The notes under the pieces were generated by a model. It ran no database searches. It saw nothing but the letters and a program-made list of their open reading frames with translations, and was not told where the DNA came from. A program made the translations under genes and the position numbers. A DNA stretch of 64,000 nt. Source: Antedon mediterranea. Its lineage: Eukaryota; Echinodermata; Crinoidea; Comatulida; Antedonidae. The stretch lies in the NCBI RefSeq assembly GCF_964355755.1, contig NC_092672.1, forward strand, positions 35,338,501 through 35,402,500, read 5' to 3'. Positions 56,701-63,689 of the stretch are shown here, in pieces; position 1 is the stretch's first letter; each line of letters begins with the position of its first letter.

Positions 56701-59188
56701 TATTGGATACTAGTTTTTAATTTAGACAAATGACGATTCAAGTTGCGATGTTGACAGCGAGAAAACTCTCATCTAAATCATGTCATGTTAAGTTAAATTA
56801 TCACGCCGCAGCTTTAGCCAGCTATGTCCCAAGAGGACATACTCATTCAGAAGCTATATCAAGTGGTAGCTATAGTTCTAGAGGCTGACGTTTTTGATAA
56901 TTTGTAAACTAATTACAAACCCCAAAGCACGTCTGGGAGAAGAGTCTATGAAAACATTTGCTGATAAATACAGTATTATTGAGATGCATGTAGATGGTAA
57001 TCTGTAAAATCTACAATACAATGCGAACCTATTATGTATTATATTCCAAGCAATGAAATACATTTTGACATGATTTCATCATCTTATTCAGGTCTTTATC
57101 GTGATGCTACTGAATTGATTCAGGAATCGTTGAACTTATTCACTAATGTGTATGGACCAATGCACAGCGAGATAGGGACATGCATGAGGACACTGGCTAA
57201 ACTGCATTATATCAATGCTGAACTACCAGAGGTAACAACATACACGTTAGCATTGAAACTCAACTGGTTAGCAGTCGACTGACTTCCAACCTTTATTTTT
57301 ATTAATGAAAGACAGACCTTGCCACCAACATAGTTGATTTCACTTTTTATAAAAATGTTTTCATGTATTTTTTTAATATTGGTTTTTTTTTTGTATAATA
57401 ATATATTGTATAATTCAAGTAATTCAAAAGTTGCAATAAAAGTATTTTATCTTGTTCAAAGTTTTTAATTATTTACTTTTTTTGTGGTAGGCTTTAGACA
57501 TGCAAGAGAAAGCTGTGATGATAAGTGAACGATGTAACGGTTTAGATCATCCAACCACAATGACAGAATATGTAAGTGTTACTCGTTATTTGAATAATAA
57601 AACATCTCAATCTGACGCGATTTGAAATCCTCTTGAATAATGTGTTAACACAAATTGAAATATTTTTATTGGTTCATTTCAGATGCACCTTGCGTTGTAC
57701 TGTTTCGCTAGTAATCAAGTGACAAACGCCCTCAAGTTGATGTATCGTGCACGATATTTGGCGATGCTCGTATTTGGAGAGGACCATCCAGAATTTGCTC
57801 AAATTGATGTAAATAAAAATTTTGACTCATAATTTCTGTTTACCTAGTAGTTTACTGTAAACATTATTATTACAATTTTATTATTATAATAATTATATTA
57901 TAAGATTGTTTTTGTTTGGTAAAAGTGCATTCTTTGTTTACAAACAAACATTACGTTGATTTTTCAGAGTAACATTGGTTTAGTACTGCATGGTGTCGGC
58001 GAGTATGACTTGTCCATCAAGTTCCTTCAGTCTGCATTGTATAACAGCATACAGTTTCATGGTGCTAAAAGCTTGAAGGCGGCCCTGGGCTACCACCTGC
58101 TTGCCCGTGTGCAGTCATGCAAGGGCAACTTCCGAGGTGCATTGAAGAACGAGAAAGGAGCATATCAAATCTACAAACAACATGCAAGTACCTTTTTTGT
58201 CACCTGTATTCCCAAGTGTTGTAAGCCCATAGTCAGTGGGATTCAAATGTTTTAATGGACTTACTTTTTAGGCTTGTGCAAACGCGACTCTGCAGCTCAC
58301 TATGTCGGTTGGTCGGTCGGTAAACACTAACCTAAATTTGAGAACGCGACTACAGCCATGTATATGGCCTTGTTGCCTGAAGTGACCTTTTCAAAAGAGA
58401 CCAGCAGAAGATGTGCTGGGTAGGCTTAGCTAGCCTAGCTAGCCTTTTGTCAGAAACTTGCCACACTGTAAAATTCCTGGCTACAGGCTTGCATTTTCTT
58501 TAAATAACTTTAGTTGCATTATTAATTTACAAATATTTTTTTTTTCAGTATGGTGAAACTCACGACAAAACCAAAGAAAGTTCAGAATGTTTGAAGTATC
58601 TTACTCACCAAGCTGTCACCTTGCAAAAAACAGTAGGTTTTATTAAAAAATAAAATAATATTTAAATCAAAATAAAGTATTCTTGTAGAGCATGTTTACG
58701 ATAACATTTCTTGTCTTTCTACAGATGAATGAAATAAAGAAAGCCGGTCCACGAGCAGCTATGCAGCCGTTTAATATAACGCCACCATCGTTTTCTAGTG
58801 TTCTAGAAACCATAGACATGATCAATGGAATATTTCGTATTCCATTTACGTATGTTTAACTTTTTATTGTTTTTATTTACAAAATGAAAAAAACATTTTT
58901 CATATTGGTGCATACTGTATATATAACAATGAATTAAAAAAATGTTGTTTACATTACAGTGTAAGAGCAGTACCTAAAGAAGGGGGTGAAAAGAAAACAG
59001 AAGAAAATGGGGAAGAAATGGCAAAGGAAACGAAAGAAAAACATACAGAAAAGGAGAAAGAAAATACACAGACAGAAGTGAAGAAAGAAGATGAAGGACT
59101 GGACGAACCTAGCAGTCCAAGCAGTCTGGAAGAGGAGCCTAGTAGCCCTGTTAGTGACCTAGCTAGTGATGACAGCGTTACTAGGTAA
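31961..59188 (+). CDS. CLUH: CLUH, clustered-mitochondria protein homologue, complete, 29 coding exons
   Basis: Cytosolic RNA-binding protein that binds mRNAs of nuclear-encoded mitochondrial proteins and controls mitochondrial distribution (family knowledge). Coding exons: 31961-32305, 37430-37601, 37722-37856, 38062-38247, 39083-39167, 40686-40811, 46883-46986, 47074-47117, 47312-47496, 47695-47797, 48965-49177, 50799-50894, 51609-51687, 52487-52592, 52942-53210, 53749-53876, 54079-54156, 54545-54688, 55108-55269, 55823-55889, 56035-56125, 56454-56695, 57092-57231, 57491-57571, 57683-57808, 57968-58183, 58549-58632, 58725-58849, 58960-59188. Product 1386 residues (human about 1309). Order: acidic N-terminus, CLU N-terminal ubiquitin-like part (about 116-165, [18 protein letters not shown]), central CLU domain ([40 protein letters not shown]), an E/K-rich insert (exon 15), TPR-like repeats (about 970-1270), and a Glu/Lys/Ser-rich tail. 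ATG context ACAATGG. Exons 2 and 26 use GC donors; all other introns are GT-AG. Confidence 0.97.
32366..32679. mobile_element. Family G repeat, copy 4
   Basis: Left end TTAAAGATATATTGTC, right end GGGACAATACTTCTTTAA, with CCCATTTTAATGTCACATAT inside. It starts 60 bp after CLUH exon 1. Confidence 0.75.
33105..33270. mobile_element. Family A MITE, copy 11
   Basis: Complete copy preceded by TA: AAGCTCTGTCAACACTATCA at the left, TTGATAGTGTAGACAAGGCT at the right, two AAATATGRTRGTKATATG blocks and CCATATATGGGCACAGCACA inside. It lies in the intron after the first coding CLUH exon. Confidence 0.85.
33525..34965. repeat. 54-bp minisatellite interrupted by a DNA element
   Basis: The unit contains AACACACTGACCTGGGAGTT and ATACAATGATAGGGACCCTC. 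One copy lies at 33525-33594 and about five more at 34652-34965, the last ones shortened. The element at 33595-34651 separates them, so the array is older than that insertion. It lies in the CLUH intron between exons 1 and 2. Confidence 0.85.
33595..34651. mobile_element. Family K 1.06 kb terminal-inverted-repeat element
   Basis: Starts AGGCCCTGTTCAGACCCATG and ends with CTAAAACGGACAGGGCCT, its imperfect inverse. Subterminal GTTTTAGCGTACGACGCTA is repeated at 33627-33645 and 33742-33760, and inverse-like CGATAATCGTACGCTATGGG lies near the right end. No transposase ORF. Inserted inside a 54-bp minisatellite. Confidence 0.72.
35640..37040 (-). mobile_element. 5'-truncated LINE with reverse-transcriptase ORF
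   Basis: The minus-strand frame 37077-35827 encodes most of a non-LTR reverse transcriptase: [63 protein letters not shown] (catalytic box, FMDD where most families have Y/F-A/V-DD) and a C-terminal [17 protein letters not shown] and [11 protein letters not shown]. It lacks the endonuclease and N-terminal part. The 3' end has an AATAAA near 35655 and a TATCAGTT-type repeat tail, as in CR1/L2-like elements. It is antisense to CLUH in its intron, with no frameshift in about 400 codons, so fairly young. Confidence 0.85.
37347..37405. mobile_element. Family A MITE, copy 12 (internal fragment)
   Basis: Only the inner blocks GTCATATCATTACTATATTTG and ACTACCATATTTGGTTACAT remain, ending about 25 bp before the acceptor of CLUH exon 2. 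Confidence 0.6.
37602..37607 (+). promoter_or_regulatory. CLUH: Non-canonical GC 5' splice site, CLUH exon 2
   Basis: The exon ends GTAGAAG and the intron begins GCAAGT, the usual consensus of GC-AG introns. The only nearby GT (37606) would shift the frame into a stop soon after the next exon begins, whereas the GC donor restores the conserved [15 protein letters not shown] junction. Confidence 0.85.
38308..38560. repeat. Retroelement tail and 37-bp tandem repeat
   Basis: At 38308-38340 repeated AAT and AACTTTATTCACAA look like an antisense retroelement tail. At 38443-38553 a unit with TTTAGACACAAAGCCCC and TTTAAATGAATACATTT is repeated three times. It lies in CLUH intron 4. Confidence 0.55.
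39805..40397. repeat. 18-19 bp minisatellite array upstream of CLUH exon 6
   Basis: About 32 units such as CCTGAATAGGTGTGTCCC grading into CCTGAATAGGATTGTCTCC. Subtypes are clustered, indicating local amplification. It leaves an open frame of 221 codons on the minus strand, which is a by-product. Located in CLUH intron 5; a related 17-bp array lies in intron 6. Confidence 0.93.
41040..41121 (+). mobile_element. SINE 3' fragment at the array edge
   Basis: CCGGGGTAATAATGTTCAGC followed by GGCGCTATATAATTC resembles the end of the SINE at 28163-28476. It directly precedes the 17-bp array. Confidence 0.5.
41122..42955. repeat. 17-bp minisatellite array downstream of CLUH exon 6
   Basis: About 105 copies of a unit equivalent to ACTGAATAGGAGTGTCC. 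The stretch 41921-42676 holds about 44 nearly identical units; subtypes with GTATCC, ATGTCC, AACAGG or AAAAGAGGGG cluster in blocks at the ends. Because 17 is not divisible by 3 and the unit has no minus-strand stop in any frame, all three minus frames stay open for up to about 600 codons, encoding a repeated [17 protein letters not shown]. There is no sign of coding selection. Confidence 0.96.
43440..43747 (-). mobile_element. tRNA-derived SINE, second type
   Basis: On the minus strand the head reads CACTGTGGCGCAGTGGTTAG (A-box region) and GTCGGTTCAAGCCCCGGCTC (B box), followed by the shared core CACCCAGGTG...AATGGGTACC and a distinct GC-richer tail (GTGGCGTACCCCCCACAAAC). It lies in CLUH intron 6. 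The head is tRNA-like but continues into SINE body, so it is not a tRNA gene. Confidence 0.75.
44410..44955. repeat. About 140-bp tandem repeat with ATC microsatellite
   Basis: Four units containing CTGTATTTAAATATAGATTG, AATATATTTTTGTTAGATC and ATAATATGTATCATCATC, then CAACTGAATTGTCATTTCTT. The ATC run has expanded to about 18 repeats in the second unit (44650-44703) and stays short in the others. It lies in CLUH intron 6. Confidence 0.88.
45684..45962 (+). repeat. Dispersed third copy of the 24.7-27.1 kb duplicated sequence
   Basis: Shares AAATTAACCCCAATTTCTTG, AACAGGACAAATTTTCAA, AACGCCATTTGATTG and GCATTGCATTTTGGGTAATG with both tandem units, in the same order. It lies in CLUH intron 6. 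Confidence 0.7.
46703..46837. mobile_element. Family A MITE, copy 13 (left end lost)
   Basis: GTGATGTGCCCATATATGGA at the left, doubled ACCATATTTGGGCACATCAC, and right end TTTGATTGTGTAGACAGAGC. It ends 45 bp before CLUH exon 7. Confidence 0.8.
47838..48085. repeat. Tandem repeat related to the CLUH minisatellite
   Basis: Three units of GGAGCATATATGTTTTAACA, CTAGCCAACTCCTATTT and GGACACACCTATTAAGG, then CACTTTGTTGGGCCCC. The GGGGACACACCTATT piece is the inverse sense of the 17-19 bp minisatellite unit. It lies in CLUH intron 10. Confidence 0.6.
48471..48896. mobile_element. Family G repeat, copy 5 (longest)
   Basis: Starts TTAAAGATGTATTGTCCCCC and ends GGGGGAAAATACACCTTTAA, with ACTTATAAAAAGACAAAATA inside. 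It also carries a stretch with AATGATCTTCTTCTTCCGAG not seen in other copies. It ends about 70 bp before CLUH exon 11. Confidence 0.75.
49218..49383. mobile_element. Family A MITE, copy 14
   Basis: AGCTCAGTTTACACTATCAA at the left, GTTTGATAGGGTAGACAGAG at the right; CCATATATGGACATGATGAT inside. It starts 40 bp after CLUH exon 11. Confidence 0.82.
49480..49580. repeat. 29-bp tandem repeat, three copies
   Basis: Unit contains TTTAATCCAGGTCAACCCAG and GTCATTTTA. It lies in CLUH intron 11. Confidence 0.8.
50079..50228. mobile_element. Family A MITE, copy 15
   Basis: GCTCTGTGTACACTATCAAA at the left and a right arm that has lost TTTGATA but keeps GTGTAGACAGAGCTT. It lies in CLUH intron 11. Confidence 0.78.
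50964..51144. mobile_element. Family A MITE, copy 16 (three internal repeats)
   Basis: The longest uninterrupted copy; the GCCCAAAYATGGTGGTGATA block occurs three times instead of two. Ends AAGCTCTATCTACACTATCA and TTGATAGTGTAGACAAGGCT. It lies in CLUH intron 12. Confidence 0.85.
51423..51547. mobile_element. Family A MITE, copy 17
   Basis: The left terminus is eroded to ATCACACTAGTTTGACAACA; the right end GTTTGATAATGTAGACAGAG is intact. It ends about 60 bp before CLUH exon 13. Confidence 0.8.
51719..51836. mobile_element. Family A MITE, copy 18 (left end lost)
   Basis: Starts ATGTGACCATATATGGACAT and ends GTTTGATAGTGTAGACAGAC; immediately followed by the left end of copy 19. It starts 30 bp after CLUH exon 13. 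Confidence 0.78.
51838..52459. mobile_element. Family A MITE, copy 19, split by Family B
   Basis: The left tip AAGCTCTATCTACACTA (51838-51854) is separated from its continuation ACTATCAAACTTTATGCGAC (from 52358) by the 0.5 kb Family B element. ACTA appears on both sides of the insert. The right end stops near 52459, just before the acceptor tract of CLUH exon 14. Confidence 0.82.
51855..52357. mobile_element. Family B inverted-repeat element, copy 2 (full)
   Basis: Ends GGGAGGTTTCGCAACCTTAC and GTAAGATTGCGAAACCTCTC, with long inner mirrored ACGATAACGAAAACG / CGTTTTCGTTATCGT. About 500 bp with no ORF. Apparent 3-4 bp target duplication (CTA/ACTA). The interior matches 2403-2870 in opposite orientation. 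Confidence 0.82.
52663..52788. mobile_element. Family A MITE, copy 20
   Basis: Preceded by TA: AGCTTTGTCCACACTATCAA, then GTTTGATAGTGTAGACAGAG at the right. Internally shortened. It lies in CLUH intron 14. Confidence 0.82.
53338..53513. mobile_element. Pogo-like MITE with perfect TIRs and TA duplication
   Basis: CAGTCAACTCTCCCAATACC at the left is exactly mirrored by GGTATTGGGAGAGTTGACTG at the right, and TA flanks both ends (53336-53337, 53514-53515). Internal copies of CAATACCAGACTTT. About 176 bp, no ORF. The CAGT...ACTG ends and TA target fit the Tc1/mariner-pogo group. It lies in CLUH intron 15; an old relative is at 17981. Confidence 0.88.
53554..53697. mobile_element. Family A MITE, copy 21
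   Basis: ATGCTCTGTCTACACTATCA at the left, GTTTGATAATGTAAACAGAG at the right. It ends about 50 bp before CLUH exon 16. Confidence 0.82.
54895..54975 (+). mobile_element. LINE-like 3' tail
   Basis: TTGATGGCATTTGCAGCAAT then AAAGAAATTGAATTGAATTG, a typical non-LTR element end with a short tandem tail. It lies in CLUH intron 18. Confidence 0.45.
55440..55618 (+). mobile_element. Retroelement 3' tail
   Basis: Ends CGAAATAAAAGATTGAATGA with repeated ATGA, a LINE-type terminus. It lies in CLUH intron 19. Confidence 0.4.
55643..55783. mobile_element. Family A MITE, copy 22
   Basis: Clean copy with TA on both sides: AAGCTCTGTCTACACTATCA to GGATAGTGTAGACAGAGCTT. It ends 39 bp before CLUH exon 20. 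Confidence 0.87.
56240..56400 (-). mobile_element. Retroelement 3' end (antisense)
   Basis: On the minus strand the sequence ends TTTGAATAAATAAAGAGATT then GATTTGATTTG, a LINE-like tail. It lies in CLUH intron 21. Confidence 0.4.
58184..58189 (+). promoter_or_regulatory. CLUH: Non-canonical GC 5' splice site, CLUH exon 26
   Basis: The exon ends ...TACAAACAACAT and the intron begins GCAAGT. Using the later GT would put a stop right after the junction, while the GC donor joins YKQH to [13 protein letters not shown] with exactly the spacing of the human protein. The exon's last base is T rather than G, so the site is weak. Confidence 0.82.
58270..58381. repeat. Family E repeat
   Basis: Contains GCAGCTCACTATGTCGGTTG, GTCGGTAAACACTAACC and CTACAGCCATGTATATGGCC, the inverse of 1781-1858 and related to both ends of 61262-63250. 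It lies in CLUH intron 26. Confidence 0.65.
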
Positions 59189-59259
59189 CATAGCAACAAC
59201 AAAAAGAACAGAAAATTATAAACATAATTGTATTGGAAAAAATACACTTTTACCTCCAA

Positions 59260-59265
59260 AATAAA
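59260..59265 (+). terminator. CLUH: Candidate proximal CLUH poly(A) signal
   Basis: AATAAA 72 bp after the stop codon in A-rich sequence. A distal alternative is at 61116-61121. The choice cannot be made from sequence alone. Confidence 0.35.
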
Positions 59266-59502
59266 ACAAAAAAAAATAACAAAATAAAACAAATTATATG
59301 AATTTAAACAAATTTATATGGTGCTGTCTCGATAGGGATTTGAGGCTGTCTGTCTGTGTGTCTGTAGATTTTGTGTCCAAGAAAATATAGTTTGAAAAAC
59401 TTACTAGCCATCTTCCTAAGTATATGTATATGCCGAAACATGTCTTCCTTCTATTAGCAATAGTAATAGATTGTGGCTAGAACTAGTTCTAGCTGTTCTG
59501 TC

Positions 59503-59907
59503 TGTTAGGCCTAGGTCAGGTCTTGTGTTACTGCTAGGCCTAGGTCAGGTCTTGTGTTACTGCTAGGCCTGGGTCACTTGTGTAACTGCTAGGCCTGGGT
59601 CACTTGTGTAACTGCTAGGCCTGGGTCACTTGTGTAACTGCTAGGCCTGGGTCACTTGTGTAACTGCTAGGCCTGGGTCACTTGTGTAACTCCTAGGCCT
59701 GGGTCACTTGTGTAACTGCTAGGCCTGGGTCACTTGTGTAACTGCTAGGCCTGGGTCACTTGTGTAACTGCTAGGCCTGGGTCACTTGTGTAACTGCTAG
59801 GCCTGGGTCACTTGTGTAACTGCTAGGCCTAGGTCACTTGTGTAACTGCTAGGCCTAGGTCACTTGTGTAACTGCTAGGCCTAGGTCACTTGTGTAACTG
59901 CTAGGCC
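59503..59907. repeat. 26-bp tandem repeat downstream of the CLUH stop
   Basis: About 13 units of TAGGCCTGGGTCACTTGTGT plus AACTGC, preceded by two longer 29-bp variants with AGGTCAGGTCTTGTGTTACT. It lies 315 bp after the stop codon, so it would be inside the 3' UTR if the distal poly(A) site is used. Confidence 0.93.
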
Positions 59908-61260
59908 TGACTGGACACTGGACCTACAGTAGTGTGTGTACCTATTAATGTTCTCATACAATGCAATAACATACCTTCATCATCTACTTTTTATTTTTTT
60001 AAGAGTGATTATTCTCCGTTAATCTTTTATTTTTTACTAAATACATAGCGATGATTAATATTTAATCAATTAGCCCATATTTTCCATATTACTGTAGAAA
60101 AAAACCTTGATAAAAATTCTCCCACAAATATTATTGGGTTTTCTGATTAAATTCTTGTTCATTGCCAAATTAAATTGACACTACTGTATTTTTTTGGTCT
60201 TAATATTGTTAATAATAGTGATAATTTAAGTTGGTGAAAATTATTGAATTTTACCAAACAATATTTGTGTTTTTTTATAATTATGAATTGGCCAATAATG
60301 TTAAATATTACAATACAGTATAACATTTGAATATGATTCATTTATCAAACACAATTTGTAATAGTTAATTGCTGTGTTGTAACAGTAATTAAACCTTGTT
60401 TATTTTGTCTGCCCTTAAATTTGTTTTGTATATTGGTATACAGGAGTTGACACTAATATTTCATATTCCGCAACTATAGTAGTAGTAAATTACTGTAAAT
60501 TACAGAATAGTGGGATCTCACTATAGTTACTGGCTATACACACAGCTGCTTGCATACAGCTGTAGGACTGCCTATGTGTGTATAGGCACAGCTGCTGTGT
60601 GTATAGCCACATACTTTTACTATGCTAGCTGAAATTTCAACAAATGGATGTACAATTTAAAAAGAATGGCATTTTGTTACACCGTTAATTTAGACGGTAT
60701 TACGTTAGTTGTGTGTTTTTGATTTTAAGTGCAGTGCCAATAATCTTTTAAACTCCCAAATTTACAATGGGGGTCATTTAATTTAATGTATTCAAATTTG
60801 GCTATATGCACTACCTACTACCAATAATGATTTACTTGATAATTCAAGTTACAATTCACATTTAGTTGTTACTGTGTTGTAACAGTAATTATTCATATTT
60901 TGGGTTTGTTGCATATTTTGCGCAATAATAAATAAAATGTTTTGAAGTTATTGATTTAGGCCTATGAAATACGGTTTGTAGTTTAAATCATAAATTGGTT
61001 TGTATGCGTGATGAATCCTGAAAGTTAGAAATATTATTGTCTTTATTGTTCACAATGTTTAAGATATAACATTGTATCCATCAATTGTTTGTAGAACACT
61101 GTACTACAAATGTTCAATAAAACCCGGAATATATGAAAATCATCCTGTAGCCTACTCGGCGACAATTTTTTTTGTAATATCTGTGTGAATTGTACGAGTT
61201 GTCATTTCGATCCTTTTTTTAATTTGGTCCTAAAAGACATCATAAAGACAACACACGCTT
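59908..61260. other. AT-rich CLUH 3' flank, possible long 3' UTR
   Basis: No ORF or repeat family recognised. A small inverted repeat lies at about 60535-60610 (CTATACACACAGCTGC / GCAGCTGTGTATAGCC-like). A clean AATAAA at 61116-61121 with GTAG/TG-rich sequence after it may be the distal CLUH poly(A) site. Confidence 0.45.
61116..61121 (+). terminator. CLUH: Candidate distal CLUH poly(A) signal
   Basis: AATAAA inside TTCAATAAAACCCGG, the last such hexamer before the foldback element starting near 61262. Confidence 0.4.
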
Positions 61261-61261
61261 A

Positions 61262-63250
61262 GGCTCGCATAAACGAACTTCATTTTTTAGTCGCAACAGC
61301 TCACTATGTCGGTCGGTAAACGAGTGTTGACAAAGTGCGAGGCAGCGAGGCATGACAAATATTTGTGCGAGGCATCATTTTATCATTTCCAAAAGTGCGA
61401 GGCATATAGTTTACAATTTCAAAAAGGTGCGAGGCATATCTTAACGTGCTATTATAACGTGCCTAATAATCAATCGATACAAGCGTATCTAAATAGATTC
61501 GTGTATACACTCATCATGTTGTTTATTTTTATGTAACGATTGTTTTTTCATTCAAGTCATATCGTGTCAAATTTTTCTTTTACAAAAGTGCCCAAACTAC
61601 GGTTCAAAAATCTGAACGACAGTCTTCAACTTTCGATAAACAATAATTGTTATAGCGACACACTCATCAAATGACTGCAATGTTTGTTGGCATTTCGAGC
61701 GTGTTCACTCACATGTCTCTCGAACATAGCAGAGTGAAAATAATATTTTGTCACACCCCTGCGCCTAGATCCGGTAGACCCGAGAGATGGAAAATCCCTC
61801 TGTACTATTTAGCAGGTAGCGGAATGATTCAGCCCTCAGCTCAGAGGATTGTGGTGCATTCCCCTCCTATAGCACGTGGTTTCAGCAGCAACGCACAGAC
61901 TTCTCTCTGAGCGGCGTGCCAAAGACATTTTTGACATTCCATTCTCTAGGAACAACACGTGTACCTCTCTCGCAAATAAGGTGAACAGCGATTGCCAGAA
62001 CAAGTTCAATAACTGGCGGTGAATAAAAGGTAACTGATATGGCGATCCAATAACATGCCGCAAAGAAAAAAATTGCGACAGAATTCTGGAGCGCGTGTGA
62101 AAAAAGACTTACGTCCGACAATTGTAATACTAGGCCTAAAATTAAACTTAATATGCTTAGCCCTAACCTAGATAAGAGGCCTATGTAGAAAATAATTTAA
62201 TCAATTTTGATATAATAATAATTGGTGTAATATTTAATAATGATACACTATTCCTGTTTTAGTAAGCTAGGTATATTACGAACGATTTTTATTTATTGTT
62301 GTCCATGTACGTACTAATAAACCTGGCGCTAGTTTCCTTCGCTTGTATTTTTACTCCAAATTTGATAACTAACTTTATCGTGTGAATACCACACCTTAGA
62401 AGTATACCTCATGAGTACTTTAATGAAAGAATCACATAAAAAGTAACAAATAAATCCTTAAATTAATGATTTTACAGGCGTGTTTCTCGCACACTGTTCG
62501 CGAATTTCACTTATTCAATGTTCAATACCTACCTAGTCTAGACCTAGGACATCCTACTAAGGATATTATGATGAATTTTTCTATTTTATTCTTTAAAAGG
62601 TTACCAAAACCGTGTACATTATCAACAGTACACCGGTGAACAGTAACATTTTTCCTTACTGACAGTGACAAAATCTATTGAAATTGTACTTGATTTTCAC
62701 CAAATAATGCGTTAAATATAAATGGATTCCACAGAGTTTTTAGCCCTCTAATTAATTTTGCTCTTTTGGCGTTCCATAGAAACCAAAATATTGAACATTG
62801 AGTGTGCGAAATGCGAGAAAAACAACGTCTGTAAAATCACCAATTTAATGGATTTATTGTTACTTTTATGTGATTTTTTTTCATTAAAGTAGGCCTACTA
62901 ATTCTAAGCTGTGGTATTCAGGATAAAGTTGGTTAAAATACAAGGCAGGTGCAAAAGGAAACTAGCCTAGCGGGCCTAGGCCTATAGGCTACTTCAATTT
63001 CGGTGATTTCCTGCCTTGCAATTTTGAGAAATGATAAAAATATGCCTCGCATTTTTTGATGATGGTAAAACGATGCCTCGCATAAATTTCTGACTTGCCT
63101 CGCATGCCTTCCCTGCCTCGCGTGCCTCGCTGCCTCGCACTTTGTTACTACCCTCGGTAAACACCAAATAAAATTTACGCACACGACTGCAGCCATGTAT
63201 ATGGTCTTGTTTTTAGTCGCGTTGCAACGCGGCTCTACAGCTCACTATTT
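61262..63250. mobile_element. Family E foldback element, about 2 kb, with GTGCGAGGC subterminal repeats
   Basis: Outer ends are inverse: left AGCTCACTATGTCGGTCGGT, right GCGGCTCTACAGCTCACTAT with CTCGGTAAAC inside it. Both arms then carry clustered GTGCGAGGCA-type words (about five left, eight inverse copies right). Further in, GAATACCACACCTTAGAA (62384) is mirrored by TTCTAAGCTGTGGTATTC (62903), and ATCACATAAAAAGTAACAAA / GTTACTTTTATGTGATTTTT and CACTTATTCAATGTTCAATA / TATTGAACATTGAGTGTG pair as well. The left arm has about 0.85 kb of extra sequence (roughly 61450-62320). No transposase ORF. Confidence 0.7.
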
Positions 63251-63650
63251 TAGTGTTCTTGAGTAGGCCTATCCGTGCAAAAAACAAGTATGACAAGTTT
63301 AGGTGCTTGAAATGGCCACACCAGTAAATAAGTCGAGTAACAATAAGGAACAACATTGAAACTGGTACAACGTAATGTTACATTTGTATGGTGTGTAACC
63401 TTTCAATCAATATTTAATATCTATTTCTAAAAACATTTTTTTACACAAATAAGCAAATAAAAACACATTTCGTTTTCTAATTTACCTTTTGTTCTCCCAT
63501 TATCTATATACAAAGTTGATCTATCATTAACAAAAAAGATTATTCAATCCATCCATCTTCCCTCACAAAAGATTGAATTATTTTCTTAAATGTCCTACAT
63601 ACTATTTATGTTGTATCATCTTTTATTAAATAATCAGTAATGGGGCCAGC
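63251..63650. other. Intergenic sequence, nothing recognised
   Basis: AT-rich spacer between the foldback element and the GC-richer right edge. No ORF, repeat or exon recognised. Confidence 0.5.
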
Positions 63651-63689
63651 GGGGGTGGAGGAATTGTATATACAGTAAAAATATTTTGC

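Noticed and set aside
58954-59292. 112-residue minus-strand frame rich in Ser and Phe
   Set aside because: Antisense of the Glu/Lys/Ser-rich last CLUH exon.
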